This document shows positions 47,527 through 56,267 of a DNA stretch of 64,000 bases, piece by piece. The notes under the pieces were generated by a model. The model was not told where the DNA came from. It did no database searches and worked only from the letters and a program-made list of their open reading frames with translations. The DNA lies in assembly GCF_015708085.1 (NCBI RefSeq), contig NZ_JADNYM010000003.1:1-64000 (forward strand). Direction: 5' to 3'. The DNA is from Arthrobacter terrae (GTDB lineage: Bacteria; Actinomycetota; Actinomycetes; Actinomycetales; Micrococcaceae). Within the stretch, counting starts at the first letter, position 1. Every line of letters begins with the position of its first letter. Made by a program: the position numbers and the translations under genes.

Positions 47527-47771
47527 AACCCCCGGGCGGGAATCTCCCTTCGAGCCGGGTCGTCGAAAAATGTCACCGACAGGCGCAACCGGCAGGCGCA
47601 ACCGGACAGGCGCAAACCCAACGGGAGCAAACCGACAAACGCAAAATAGTATCTGCGCCGTAGCGTATTTTCGCGTCAACCGGCGTCCTGGTTTGCTTCG
47701 ACGCCGAGGTTTGCCCGGGTACCGGGCTGTGTTACTTGGCCGCTGCCCAGTGGTGCCCTAAGTTGGACGCT
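47527..47771 (+). other. Intergenic region between ksgA and ispE
   Basis: 245 bases without a gene. Three imperfect copies of ACAGGCGCAACC-type sequence lie at about 47579-47625, and CAACCGGCG/CGCCGAGG segments could pair weakly near 47690. No clear promoter is visible. Confidence 0.5.
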
Positions 47772-48797
47772 ATGAACTCAGCGCGCACTTCTCCGCCGGG
47801 CCGCACCGTCCGGGTCAGGGCGCCGGGTAAGATCAATGTCTTCTTCCGGGTCGGACCGCTGCGGCCCGATGGCTATCACTCGGTCGCTAGTTTGTACCTC
47901 GCCGTCTCCCTCTATGAAGAAATTTCGGCCACCAGCACCGCCGCCCCTGGAAATACCCGCGGCAATACCGTTACCAGTGCAAGCGGCCGGGTAAACACCG
48001 CAAAGGACGGGAACATTGTTGTTCGGCTCAAGGGCACTGCTCTGAACTCTGAGGGTCCGCTGGCGGTCCCCTTGGACGAGCGGAATCTGGCGGTCCGTGC
48101 CGCCAGGCTCATGGCAGATGTCTGCGAGAATGCCGGCGCCGTGCGGCTCGAAATCACCAAACGTGTTCCCGTTTCCGGCGGAATGGGCGGCGGCTCCGCG
48201 GATGCAGCGGCGGCGCTGCTGGCCTGCGAGAAGCTGTGGGACAGCGGTCTCTCACGCGAGGAAGTCTCGCATTTGGCGGCCGAATTGGGTGCGGACGTTC
48301 CCTTCGGGCTGCTCGGTGGCGCCGCCGTCGGTCTCGGTGTTGGCGATGAACTGACTCCGGCGCTGGCACCGTCGCCGCTGCACTGGGTGCTGGTACAAGC
48401 GGATTTCGGCCTGCCGACACCGGAAGTATTCCGTCAGCTGGACCGCATGCGGATGGCCGACGGCGTCGAGCCCGTGGTGCCCGGACAGGTAGACCCCGCC
48501 GTCCTGGCGGCATTACGGGCAGGTGATGCCGCCGCGCTGGCAGCTGTGCTGACCAACGATTTGCAGCCTGCCGCCGTCGCGCTGGCTCCGCAACTGGCGG
48601 ACGTTCTCGCCGCCGGAAAGCAGCACGGCGCCCTCGCTACCCTGGTCTCGGGCTCAGGACCGACCATCGCGATGCTCGCGGCTGACGAAGCCGCCGCGCT
48701 CGAGCTGGCCGGGAAGCTCGCGGCAGAGGGGCACAATTGCCTCGCCGTCCACGGTCCCGTCCACGGGGCCAAAATTGTTTCCGACGTCAGCCGCTGA
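47772..48797 (+). CDS. ispE: 4-diphosphocytidyl-2-C-methyl-D-erythritol kinase
   Basis: A 341-residue GHMP kinase of the MEP isoprenoid pathway. The N-terminal APGKINVFF motif and the GHMP ATP loop PVSGGMGGGSADAAA (near residue 132) are clear. An insert near residues 60-85 (TAAPGNTRGNT...) lengthens it relative to typical 300-residue enzymes. ATG 47772 gives MNSARTS; no strong ribosome site. Confidence 0.93.
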   Translation: MNSARTSPPGRTVRVRAPGKINVFFRVGPLRPDGYHSVASLYLAVSLYEEISATSTAAPGNTRGNTVTSASGRVNTAKDGNIVVRLKGTALNSEGPLAVPLDERNLAVRAARLMADVCENAGAVRLEITKRVPVSGGMGGGSADAAAALLACEKLWDSGLSREEVSHLAAELGADVPFGLLGGAAVGLGVGDELTPALAPSPLHWVLVQADFGLPTPEVFRQLDRMRMADGVEPVVPGQVDPAVLAALRAGDAAALAAVLTNDLQPAAVALAPQLADVLAAGKQHGALATLVSGSGPTIAMLAADEAAALELAGKLAAEGHNCLAVHGPVHGAKIVSDVSR

Positions 48798-48807
48798 ATC
48801 TACGGGC

Positions 48808-48827
48808 TTCTACCCCGCGGGGTAGAA
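48808..48827. promoter_or_regulatory. Perfect 20-bp palindrome before the ABC-F gene
   Basis: TTCTACCCCGCGGGGTAGAA lies 36 bases before the ABC-F start. Its right arm, with the next base, includes TAGAAT (48823-48828), a -10-like hexamer, so it could be an operator blocking RNA polymerase. It is also a potential hairpin behind ispE, but without a T tract. Confidence 0.5.
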
Positions 48828-48863
48828 TGGAATGCTTTGATTCTTACCGAAAGTAGTTGATCC

Positions 48864-50681
48864 GTGGCACACCTCCTTGGTGGCGAAAGCCTTACCGTCC
48901 AGTTTGCGACCCGTACCGTGCTGGACGGCGTCACGCTGGGCCTGGAAGAAGGGGACCGGATCGGCATCGTCGGCCGCAATGGCGATGGCAAATCCACCCT
49001 GATGCGCCTGCTGGCCCAACGTCAGAGCCCGGATGAGGGCCGGGTGACGCTGCGCGGAAATGTCCAGGTCGGTTATCTGGACCAGACGGATGTACTCGAC
49101 GGTGACCTGACGGTCGGGGAAGCGATTGTCGGCGATGCGGCGGATCATGAATGGGCCTCCAACCCGAAGGTCCGCGAAGTCATGGGCGGTTTGGTCGGTG
49201 AGGTGGACTGGCATGCCAACGTGCACTCCCTCTCCGGCGGCCAGAAGCGGCGGGTGGCGCTGGCCAAGCTGCTGATCGGCGATGACGACGTCATCATGCT
49301 CGATGAGCCCACCAACCATCTGGATGTGGAGGGTGTGGCCTGGCTGGCGCGCCACTTGAAGACCCGGTGGCGCGCGAACGAGGGCGCGTTCGTCGTCGTC
49401 ACCCACGACCGTTGGTTCCTCGATGAGGTCTGCACCCGGACCTGGGAGGTGCACGACGGCATCGTTGACCCGTTCGACGGCGGGTACGCCGCGTACGTAC
49501 TGGCCCGTGCCGAGCGTGACCGGTCCGCCTCAGTGATGGAAAGCAAGCGCGTGCAGCTGGTCAAGAAGGAACTGGCCTGGCTGCGCCGGGGAGCTCCCGC
49601 CCGGACCGCGAAGCCAAAGTTCCGGATCGAAGCGGCGAACGAGCTGATTTCCGATGTGCCGGAGCCGCGCGATTCGGTTTCGCTGAGTAAAATGGCGACT
49701 GCCCGCCTCGGCAAGGATGTGCTGGATCTGGAGGACGTAACCCTCTCTTATGCAACGGCCGACGACGGTGCCAAGCCCTTGCTGGACAACATCACCTTGC
49801 GTCTGGCCCCCGGTGAGCGGCTGGGGCTTGTCGGAGTCAACGGCTCCGGTAAGACGACTCTGCTGAAGCTGCTCAATGGCCAGGTACAGCCCAGCAAGGG
49901 CACGCTCAAGCGCGGCAAAACCGTCCAGACGGCGGTCCTGACGCAGGAGGTCGACGAGCTCGATGACGTCCTGGATATGCGCGTCGTGGAGGTCATCGAG
50001 CGGGAAAAACGCTCCTTCGCCGTCGGCGGCAAGGATATGACCGCCGGGCAGCTCGTAGAACAGCTTGGTTTCACCAAGGACAAGCAATGGACCCGGGTCA
50101 GTGAACTCTCCGGCGGTGAGCGGCGCCGCCTGCAGCTGCTGCGCCTGCTGGTGGGGGAGCCGAATGTGCTGATGCTCGATGAACCCACGAACGATCTGGA
50201 TACCGACACGCTCGCTGCTGTGGAGGATGTGCTGGACGGCTGGCCCGGCACGCTCGTGGTGGTCTCGCATGACCGTTACCTGCTGGAGCGTGTCACGGAC
50301 CGACAGATGGCGCTCCTGGGCGACGGCAAGATCCGCGATCTGCCCGGCGGCGTGGACCAGTACCTTCAGCTCCGCGAGGCCGCGCTGTCCGGGAAGCCTG
50401 CAAGCTCCGGGCCGGCCGCGGCAGCCGGTGGCACCGGCGGCACGCAGCCCAAGACGGGCCCGAGCGAGGCCGAGAAGCGCGAGGCGCGCAAGGGCCTGGG
50501 CCGGATCGAGCGCCAGTTGGGCAAGCTCACGGCACAGGAGGAAAAACTCAATACCCAAATGGAGGCGAATGTTGGCAACCATGAGCTGCTGACCGGGCTG
50601 AACCGCAAGCTGCAGGGCCTGGCAACAGACCGTGAAGCTCTTGAGGAAGAGTGGATGCGCGCCTCCGACACTCTGGCCTGA
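48864..50681 (+). CDS. ABC-F family ATPase
   Basis: A 605-residue soluble protein with two ABC cassettes joined by a linker and no membrane domain, of the ABC-F family acting on the ribosome (translation factor or antibiotic protection). Walker A 1 is GRNGDGKS (37-44, D where A or S is usual) and Walker A 2 GVNGSGKT; signatures LSGGQKRR and LSGGERRR; Walker B IMLDEPTNHLD and LMLDEPTNDLD. A coiled-coil-like charged C-terminus (about 525-605) follows an Ala/Gly-rich linker. GTG 48864 follows AAAGTAGTTGATCC. Resembles the Uup/EttA side; the exact subfamily is unclear. Confidence 0.92.
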   Translation: MAHLLGGESLTVQFATRTVLDGVTLGLEEGDRIGIVGRNGDGKSTLMRLLAQRQSPDEGRVTLRGNVQVGYLDQTDVLDGDLTVGEAIVGDAADHEWASNPKVREVMGGLVGEVDWHANVHSLSGGQKRRVALAKLLIGDDDVIMLDEPTNHLDVEGVAWLARHLKTRWRANEGAFVVVTHDRWFLDEVCTRTWEVHDGIVDPFDGGYAAYVLARAERDRSASVMESKRVQLVKKELAWLRRGAPARTAKPKFRIEAANELISDVPEPRDSVSLSKMATARLGKDVLDLEDVTLSYATADDGAKPLLDNITLRLAPGERLGLVGVNGSGKTTLLKLLNGQVQPSKGTLKRGKTVQTAVLTQEVDELDDVLDMRVVEVIEREKRSFAVGGKDMTAGQLVEQLGFTKDKQWTRVSELSGGERRRLQLLRLLVGEPNVLMLDEPTNDLDTDTLAAVEDVLDGWPGTLVVVSHDRYLLERVTDRQMALLGDGKIRDLPGGVDQYLQLREAALSGKPASSGPAAAAGGTGGTQPKTGPSEAEKREARKGLGRIERQLGKLTAQEEKLNTQMEANVGNHELLTGLNRKLQGLATDREALEEEWMRASDTLA

Positions 50682-50895
50682 GCCGGGCCGCGGTCCGTCC
50701 GGCGGTCGCGGCGGTGGATCTGCGTAACGCCGGCGCGTGGTTGTGCGCACGATTCACTCCTGCGCAGCGCTGGGGCCTTACGCTGCGCAGCCTGGAGCGT
50801 GCTGCCCTCCTCCACCGGGGCCAAGTGATGCGCACTTGTCCCCGGCGCCCCTTCCGGTCCTGACGCTGCGGCCCGGAGGCGGCGATTCTTGTCCC

Positions 50896-51708
50896 ATGAA
50901 GAACGTGGAAGCCGTTCTGGCGGCGCTGGGTAATGCGGCCTGCCGCAGGGATATCATCTCTGCGGGGATTTCCCAGCATGCGCTGCTGACCGCCGTCCGG
51001 GCCGGTGCAATTCATGCTGTGGCCAGAGGCGTTTATGCTCTCCCGGCTGCCACCGGCATGGAACTCCATCTTGCGAAGAACCATGTGGTGCCGGGCTGTA
51101 TCAGCGCCGCCGTCGCTCTGGGCTTGTGGACTATCAGCGTCCCGGCTCAACCGCATGTTGCTGCCGCGCATGGGCGTAAAGTTGTTGGCTGTGTTGTCCA
51201 CCGGCACGCGGGCCCGCTCACGGTGACGGATATTGTCGGCCAATGTGTCAGGTGCCTGCCGGAGGTTGAGGCGCTGGTGGTCATGGAGTCCGCCGTCGTC
51301 CTCAGGAAATGCTCGCTGGGTCAGTTGCGGCTGGCGTTTGAAGGCCGCGGCGCCAGCACAGCCCGACGGATTATGGACACGCTGGATCCACAATCCATGT
51401 CCGCCGTTGAGACCTCCGCGCGCTACTGGCTGCGTCGGGCAGGGTACAACGTCCAGGCCCAGTATGCGGTCCGCGGGATGGGCCACCTGGATCTGATGAT
51501 TGACGGCGTATTGGGGATCGAGATCGAGAGCGAGCAATATCACAATAACGCCGCCGCATTCGCAGAAGATCTGCGCCGCGGCAATGTTTTGGTCATCCGC
51601 GGCATCCCCACGTTGCGGATCGGGGGCAGTATCGCGCTCTGGAAGCCTGAACTGATGCTTAAATCCGTCGCTCAGGCGCTCGAGACGATCAAAGCTGCGC
51701 ACCGCTAG
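50896..51708 (+). CDS. AbiEi-like/DUF559 domain protein
   Basis: A 270-residue protein. The N-terminal half resembles the winged-helix AbiEi-type module (AACRRDIISAGISQHALLTAVRAGAIHAVARGVYAL key residues G, R, Y); the C-terminal half is DUF559, with the PD-(D/E)xK-like pattern E in SAVETSARYW, D in GHLDLMIDG, and ExE-type IEIES followed by QYHNN. These are common single genes in actinobacteria; a role in DNA metabolism or defence is possible but unproven. ATG 50896 follows a 214-base gap without other genes. Confidence 0.78.
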   Translation: MKNVEAVLAALGNAACRRDIISAGISQHALLTAVRAGAIHAVARGVYALPAATGMELHLAKNHVVPGCISAAVALGLWTISVPAQPHVAAAHGRKVVGCVVHRHAGPLTVTDIVGQCVRCLPEVEALVVMESAVVLRKCSLGQLRLAFEGRGASTARRIMDTLDPQSMSAVETSARYWLRRAGYNVQAQYAVRGMGHLDLMIDGVLGIEIESEQYHNNAAAFAEDLRRGNVLVIRGIPTLRIGGSIALWKPELMLKSVAQALETIKAAHR

Positions 51709-51729
51709 GCGCCTCGCACGCGCACGGGT

Positions 51730-51768
51730 AAACCTGCGCAGCTGGAGCGGCCAAGTCTGCGCAGGTTT
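51730..51768. terminator. 12-bp hairpin terminator after the DUF559 gene
   Basis: AAACCTGCGCAG (51730-51741) pairs with CTGCGCAGGTTT (51757-51768) across a 15-base loop, ending in TTTGT. It lies 22 bases after the stop, before tRNA-Gln. Confidence 0.7.
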
Positions 51769-51897
51769 GTCCGGTAACGTCCCGAGTCGCGGGCATGGCC
51801 GCCGGCGTGGCAAACTAGATACTCGTGCGGCCGCCCGCATAGCGACAGGGCCCCTCCGGGCCACCCGTCGCCAGCGGAATCAGCGGCGACGGCATGA

Positions 51898-51969
51898 TCC
51901 GCCCTGGTGTAATGGCAGCACCCCAGCCTTTGGAGCTGTGGAGTATAGGTTCGAATCCTATGGGCGGAA
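51898..51969 (+). tRNA. tRNA-Gln (anticodon TTG)
   Basis: A 72-base cloverleaf: acceptor TCCGCCC/GGGCGGA, D stem GTGT/GCAC, anticodon loop CTTTGGA with TTG at 34-36, five-base variable loop, T arm ATAGG-TTCGAAT-CCTAT, discriminator A. The anticodon stem has a terminal C-U mismatch. CCA is not encoded. Its place directly upstream of glmU matches M. tuberculosis. The stem ACGCAAT/ATTGCGT (51975-51981/51996-52002) may be its terminator. Confidence 0.93.
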
Positions 51970-52055
51970 CGGCCACGCAATGACGGGCGCGTAATATTGC
52001 GTTAACCCTTTGCTCAGCTTGACGACGGATTCAGTCCGGGTAGGAGCGCCCCTTA

Positions 52056-53609
52056 GTGAGCCCCCAAAACACCAGTAAAGTTCCGACAAGTGCAGCCGAA
52101 ATGACTGCAGCAGGAACTGTGCCGTTCCCCGTGCGGCCGGCTGCCGTGATCATTCTCGCCGCCGGCGCAGGCACCCGGATGAAGTCCCGAAAACCCAAGA
52201 TTCTGCATGAAATCGGTGGAATATCGATGATCGGACACGCGCTTGCAGCGGCCCGCGCGCTCGATCCCAAGGTCCTTGTAGCCGTCGTCCGCCATGAACG
52301 TGATCTGGTCGCGGAACATATCGCGGCCATGGACCCGTCCGCGGTAATAGTTGACCAGGATAACGTTCCCGGCACCGGCCGGGCCGTGCAGGCGGCGCTG
52401 GAAAGCCTCCCGGACACCCTAACCGGCACCGTTGTCGTGACCTACGGCGATGTGCCGTTACTCACAACTGCCTTGTTGGCGGAGCTTGTCGAGGTACACA
52501 GCACGGACCGGAATGCGGTGACGGTGCTGACGGCGGTGCTTGACAACGCCACGGGCTACGGCCGGATTCTTCGCGCCGGCGACGGTACCGTGCTGGGAAT
52601 CCGGGAGCATAAGGACGCCGACGCCGCGGAACGGGACATCCGGGAAATCAACTCCGGCATTTACGCCTTTGACGCCGCCGTGCTCCGTGCCGCGCTTGGG
52701 CGGGTTACGGCGGACAATTCGCAGGGCGAAATGTACCTCACCGATGTCCTGTCGATCGCAAGGAACGACGGCGGACGGGTCGCCGCCGTCGTGACCGGGG
52801 ACCGATGGCAGGTCGAGGGCGCCAACGACCGCGTCCAGCTCGCCGCGCTCGGGGTGGAACACAACCGGCGCACGGTGACCGCCTGGATGCGTGCCGGCGT
52901 GACGGTGATTGATCCCGCCAGCACCTGGATTGACTCGACGGTGCGCCTGGCGGAGGACGTAACGATCCTGCCCGGCAGCCAACTGCACGGCTCCTGCACC
53001 GTGGCCAGGGACGCCGTCGTCGGCCCTGACTGCACGTTAACGGATGTACAGATCGGCGAGGGCGCCGAGGTGACCCGGACGCACGGCAGCGGCGCCAGGA
53101 TCGGCGTGCACGCCCACGTCGGCCCGTTCACGTACCTGCGTCCCGGTACGGACTTAGGCGCGGACGGCAGGATCGGTGCCTTCTACGAAACCAAAAACGT
53201 CACCATCGGCCGCGGCTCCAAGCTCTCGCACCTGGGTTATGCCGGCGACGCTGAGATCGGCGAAGACACCAATATCGGCTGCGGCAACATCACCGCGAAT
53301 TACGACGGCGAAAACAAGCACCGCACGATCATCGGCTCCGGCGTGCGGACCGGCTCAAATACCGTCTTCGTCGCACCGGTCGTTGTCGGCAACGGTGCCT
53401 ACAGCGGAGCCGGCACCGTTATCCGCAAGGACGTGCCAGCCGGCGCGCTCAGCGTCAATGCCTCCGGGCAGCGCACTATGGAAGGCTGGACGTTGGCCAA
53501 GCGGCCGGATTCCGTTTCCGCCCGGCACGCACGCTCCGTCTCCGCCGGGAGCACAGACCCCAACTCCTCACGCATCCAGTCATTTATAGAAGAGGGCACA
53601 CACGAATGA
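52056..53609 (+). CDS. glmU: Bifunctional N-acetylglucosamine-1-phosphate uridyltransferase / glucosamine-1-phosphate acetyltransferase
   Basis: A 517-residue enzyme making UDP-GlcNAc for peptidoglycan. The N-terminal uridyltransferase domain shows LAAGAGTRMKSRKPK near residue 35, and DQDNVPGTGRAV and TYGDVPLL; the C-terminal left-handed beta-helix acetyltransferase contains the hexapeptide repeats and NYDGENKHRT with the catalytic region. The first 25 residues are an extension of low complexity. GTG 52056 is preceded by TAGGAG at nine bases. The stop overlaps the prs ATG by four bases. Confidence 0.95.
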   Translation: MSPQNTSKVPTSAAEMTAAGTVPFPVRPAAVIILAAGAGTRMKSRKPKILHEIGGISMIGHALAAARALDPKVLVAVVRHERDLVAEHIAAMDPSAVIVDQDNVPGTGRAVQAALESLPDTLTGTVVVTYGDVPLLTTALLAELVEVHSTDRNAVTVLTAVLDNATGYGRILRAGDGTVLGIREHKDADAAERDIREINSGIYAFDAAVLRAALGRVTADNSQGEMYLTDVLSIARNDGGRVAAVVTGDRWQVEGANDRVQLAALGVEHNRRTVTAWMRAGVTVIDPASTWIDSTVRLAEDVTILPGSQLHGSCTVARDAVVGPDCTLTDVQIGEGAEVTRTHGSGARIGVHAHVGPFTYLRPGTDLGADGRIGAFYETKNVTIGRGSKLSHLGYAGDAEIGEDTNIGCGNITANYDGENKHRTIIGSGVRTGSNTVFVAPVVVGNGAYSGAGTVIRKDVPAGALSVNASGQRTMEGWTLAKRPDSVSARHARSVSAGSTDPNSSRIQSFIEEGTHE

Positions 53610-54586
53610 GCGGAATTACGGTACACGGCGAAAAGAAACTGGTACTTGCGGCCGGCCGGGCACACCCGGAATTGGCGCAGGAAATCGCCAAGGAGCTGGG
53701 CACTGAACTGCTGCCCATCGACATGTACGATTTCGCTAACGGGGAGATCTACGTCCGGTCCGCGGAAAGTGTCCGGGGCACGGACGTTTTCGTCCTGCAG
53801 GCACACCCTGCTCCGCTGAATAACTGGCTGATGGAGCAGCTGATCATGGTCGATTCGCTCAAGCGCGCCTCTGCCAAGCGCATTACCGTGGTATCCCCGT
53901 TCTACCCGTACGCCCGCCAGGATAAGAAGGGCCGGGGGCGCGAGCCGATTTCCGCCCGCCTGGTCGCAGACCTGTATAAGACCGCCGGTGCACACCGCAT
54001 CATGAGCGTTGACCTGCACACCTCTCAGATCCAGGGTTTCTTCGACGGTCCGGTGGACCACCTGATGGCCATTCCTCTGCTGGCGGATTACATTCGGACC
54101 CGGGTCGGGGGCGACAACGTCACGGTGGTATCCCCGGACACCGGCCGGGTCCGGGTGGCGGAGCAGTGGGCCGAGCGGCTTGGCGGAGCGCCGCTGGCGT
54201 TTGTGCATAAAAGCCGTGATCTGACAGTGCCGAACCAGGCCATGTCCAAGACGGTGGTAGGGCAGGTCCAGGGCCGTACCTGTGTGTTGATCGATGACAT
54301 GATCGACACCGGCGGAACCATTTCCGGCGCTGTCCAGGTGCTCAAGAATGCCGGGGCCAAGGACGTCATCATTGCGGCCACGCACGGCGTTTTCTCCGGC
54401 ACCGCGGCGAAGCGTCTTTCGGAAAGCGGTGCCCGCGAAGTGGTGGTGACCAATACCTTGCCGATTACGGCGGAAAAGCGCTTCCCGCAGCTGACGGTGC
54501 TCTCGATCGCGCCGCTGATCGCCCGCGCCATCCGGGAAGTGTTCGAGGACGGTTCCGTCACGTCACTGTTCGACGGGCAGGCCTAA
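53606..54586 (+). CDS. prs: Ribose-phosphate pyrophosphokinase
   Basis: A 326-residue enzyme making PRPP for purine, pyrimidine, NAD, His and, in actinobacteria, decaprenyl-phosphoribose synthesis. The flexible loop and substrate motifs (YARQDKKGRGREPISA near 105, VDLHTSQIQGFF near 135) and the PRPP-binding VLIDDMIDTGGT near 230 are present. ATG 53606 overlaps the glmU stop, so the two are coupled. Confidence 0.96.
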   Translation: MSGITVHGEKKLVLAAGRAHPELAQEIAKELGTELLPIDMYDFANGEIYVRSAESVRGTDVFVLQAHPAPLNNWLMEQLIMVDSLKRASAKRITVVSPFYPYARQDKKGRGREPISARLVADLYKTAGAHRIMSVDLHTSQIQGFFDGPVDHLMAIPLLADYIRTRVGGDNVTVVSPDTGRVRVAEQWAERLGGAPLAFVHKSRDLTVPNQAMSKTVVGQVQGRTCVLIDDMIDTGGTISGAVQVLKNAGAKDVIIAATHGVFSGTAAKRLSESGAREVVVTNTLPITAEKRFPQLTVLSIAPLIARAIREVFEDGSVTSLFDGQA

Positions 54587-54847
54587 CTCCCAGTCGGTTC
54601 ATTACCACTCCGGGGTGCCGGGACCGGCTGGCGCCACGAGCCCCAACGGTGCTGGTAAACTTATTCCGATACCTTGGCGAGGGATCAACGCCGTACGCGG
54701 CTGCGAATCCGTTATCGACTGGGTCTGAAGCTCCTTCGCGTTTTCGTGTCGGCTCGGTTTAGGCCACAGTTCCGGTCTCAGGTTTCGACCCCAGGTTTAG
54801 ACCGGGGACCACCGCTGATCAACGAAAAACGACTTGAAGGAGCCATC
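54587..54847 (+). promoter_or_regulatory. rplY leader region
   Basis: 261 bases without a gene. TAAACT at about 54655-54660 may be a -10, which would give a leader of about 180 bases. CCGGTCT (54772-54778) and AGACCGG (54799-54805) can form a hairpin shortly before the ribosome site. Ribosomal protein leaders often regulate autogenously, but no known motif is recognised. Confidence 0.4.
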
Positions 54848-55462
54848 ATGGCTGAGAAAGCTATCAGGAAGGACGAGCAGAAGCTCGTCGCCGTCATCCG
54901 CACCGAGTTCGGCAAGGGCGCAGCCCGCCGTACCCGCCGTGCCAACCAGATCCCTGCGGTCATCTACGGACACGGCGCCACCCCGATCCACATCGCTGTT
55001 CCGGAGCGCCAGGCGACCCGCGCAGTGCGTGGAGCCAACGCTTTGCTGACGTTGGATATTCAGGGCGAAGAGCACCTCGCGCTGGTCAAGGACATCCAGC
55101 GGGATCCGCTGCTGCAGATCATCGAACACATTGATCTGCTTACGGTCCGCAAGGGCGAGAAGGTCATCGTTGACGTCCCCGTCATTCTGGTCGGTGAAGT
55201 CGCCCCGGGCGCGGCCACCTACCAGGAGGAAGTCACCATCTCCCTGGAGGCGGAAGCCACCAACCTGCCCAAGCACGTTGAGGTCGACATCGCCGGGCGC
55301 GAGGCGGGTGCTCACATCTACGCCGCCGACCTGGTGCTGCCTGCCGGCTCCGTCCTGCTGGCTGATCCGGAGCTGCTGATCGTGAACATCTCCGAGCCGG
55401 AAGAGCAGGATCTGGGCGAAGCCGCTGAGATTCCCGCCGCCGACGCACCTGCAGGCGAGTAA
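54848..55462 (+). CDS. rplY: 50S ribosomal protein L25/general stress protein Ctc
   Basis: A 204-residue 5S-rRNA-binding ribosomal protein of the long Ctc form: an L25 domain (about 1-95, with RTEFGKGAARRTRRANQIPA key R/K residues) plus the TL5/Ctc C-terminal beta domain (100-185) and an acidic tail. ATG 54848 follows AAGGAG by six bases, so the longer open frame upstream is not used. Followed by pth 21 bases later. Confidence 0.95.
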   Translation: MAEKAIRKDEQKLVAVIRTEFGKGAARRTRRANQIPAVIYGHGATPIHIAVPERQATRAVRGANALLTLDIQGEEHLALVKDIQRDPLLQIIEHIDLLTVRKGEKVIVDVPVILVGEVAPGAATYQEEVTISLEAEATNLPKHVEVDIAGREAGAHIYAADLVLPAGSVLLADPELLIVNISEPEEQDLGEAAEIPAADAPAGE

Positions 55463-55483
55463 TAGACACAGTGTTCTGCACGC

Positions 55484-56068
55484 ATGAGTGATACCTGGCT
55501 TGTAGTCGGGCTCGGTAACCCCGGGCCCGGCTACAGCCGTAACCGGCACAATATCGGTTATCTGGTCGTGGAGGAATTGGCCCGACGGATGGACGCGGGG
55601 TTCCGGACCCACAAAGCGCGCGCTCTTGTGGCAGAGGGCCGGCTTGGCATCGGCGGTCCGAAGCTGATCCTGGCCAAATCGATGACCTTTATGAATCTCT
55701 CCGGCGGTCCGGCATCGGCACTGGCAAAGTTCTTTGACCTCGGCTCCGGCCATGTCATCGCCGTCCATGACGAGATTGATATCCCTTTTAATACGATCAA
55801 ACTCAAGATCGGTGGGGGAGAAGGCGGCCACAACGGGCTCCGCGACATGTCCAAGGCGCTGGGCAGCAAGGATTACTACCGCGTTCGAGTGGGGGTAGGC
55901 CGGCCGCCGGGTCGCTCGGATGCTGCAACGCACGTGTTAAAGGACTTCTCCGCCACTGAGGTTAAGGAACTCCCTTTCCTGATCGATGAAGCCGCGGATG
56001 CCGTCGAGCTCATAATTACCGGCGGTTTGTTGGAGGCCCAGCAGAAATTCCACGGTTCGGGAGCCTGA
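55484..56068 (+). CDS. pth: Peptidyl-tRNA hydrolase
   Basis: A 194-residue enzyme that frees tRNA from dropped peptidyl-tRNAs. Catalytic residues are N12 in GLGNPGPGY, H22 in NRHNIGY, the Asp of VHDEIDIP and the Asn in GGHNGLRD. The pair rplY-pth is conserved in actinobacteria. ATG 55484 has no strong ribosome site, consistent with coupling to rplY. Confidence 0.96.
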   Translation: MSDTWLVVGLGNPGPGYSRNRHNIGYLVVEELARRMDAGFRTHKARALVAEGRLGIGGPKLILAKSMTFMNLSGGPASALAKFFDLGSGHVIAVHDEIDIPFNTIKLKIGGGEGGHNGLRDMSKALGSKDYYRVRVGVGRPPGRSDAATHVLKDFSATEVKELPFLIDEAADAVELIITGGLLEAQQKFHGSGA

Positions 56069-56267
56069 TTAAGCCTGCACAGCAGAAATACTGCAGAATA
56101 TAACTGTAAGAATTCTTTGTAATATCTGTCATGGTCTGTGATACGTTGTTTCGTGTCAGGCTATTACCCTTCTTTCTGGTTAAGTCTCCTGTGGTGCGGT
56201 AGTCTTCCAACAAGCGCGGCGTCGGCCAGGCCCGCGGGACTCTCGTTGGAGTTTGGGGGGCACGTGC
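56069..56267 (+). promoter_or_regulatory. AT-richer upstream region of the LuxR array
   Basis: 199 bases, clearly richer in A/T than the surroundings (especially 56080-56180). TGATAC-like and TAATAT-like hexamers occur, but no single promoter stands out. TTGGGGGG runs directly before ATG 56268. Confidence 0.45.

Noticed and set aside
46780-47530. Erm-type resistance methyltransferase instead of ksgA
   Set aside because: NLPYN motif, length and position beside rpfB and ispE match RsmA/KsgA.
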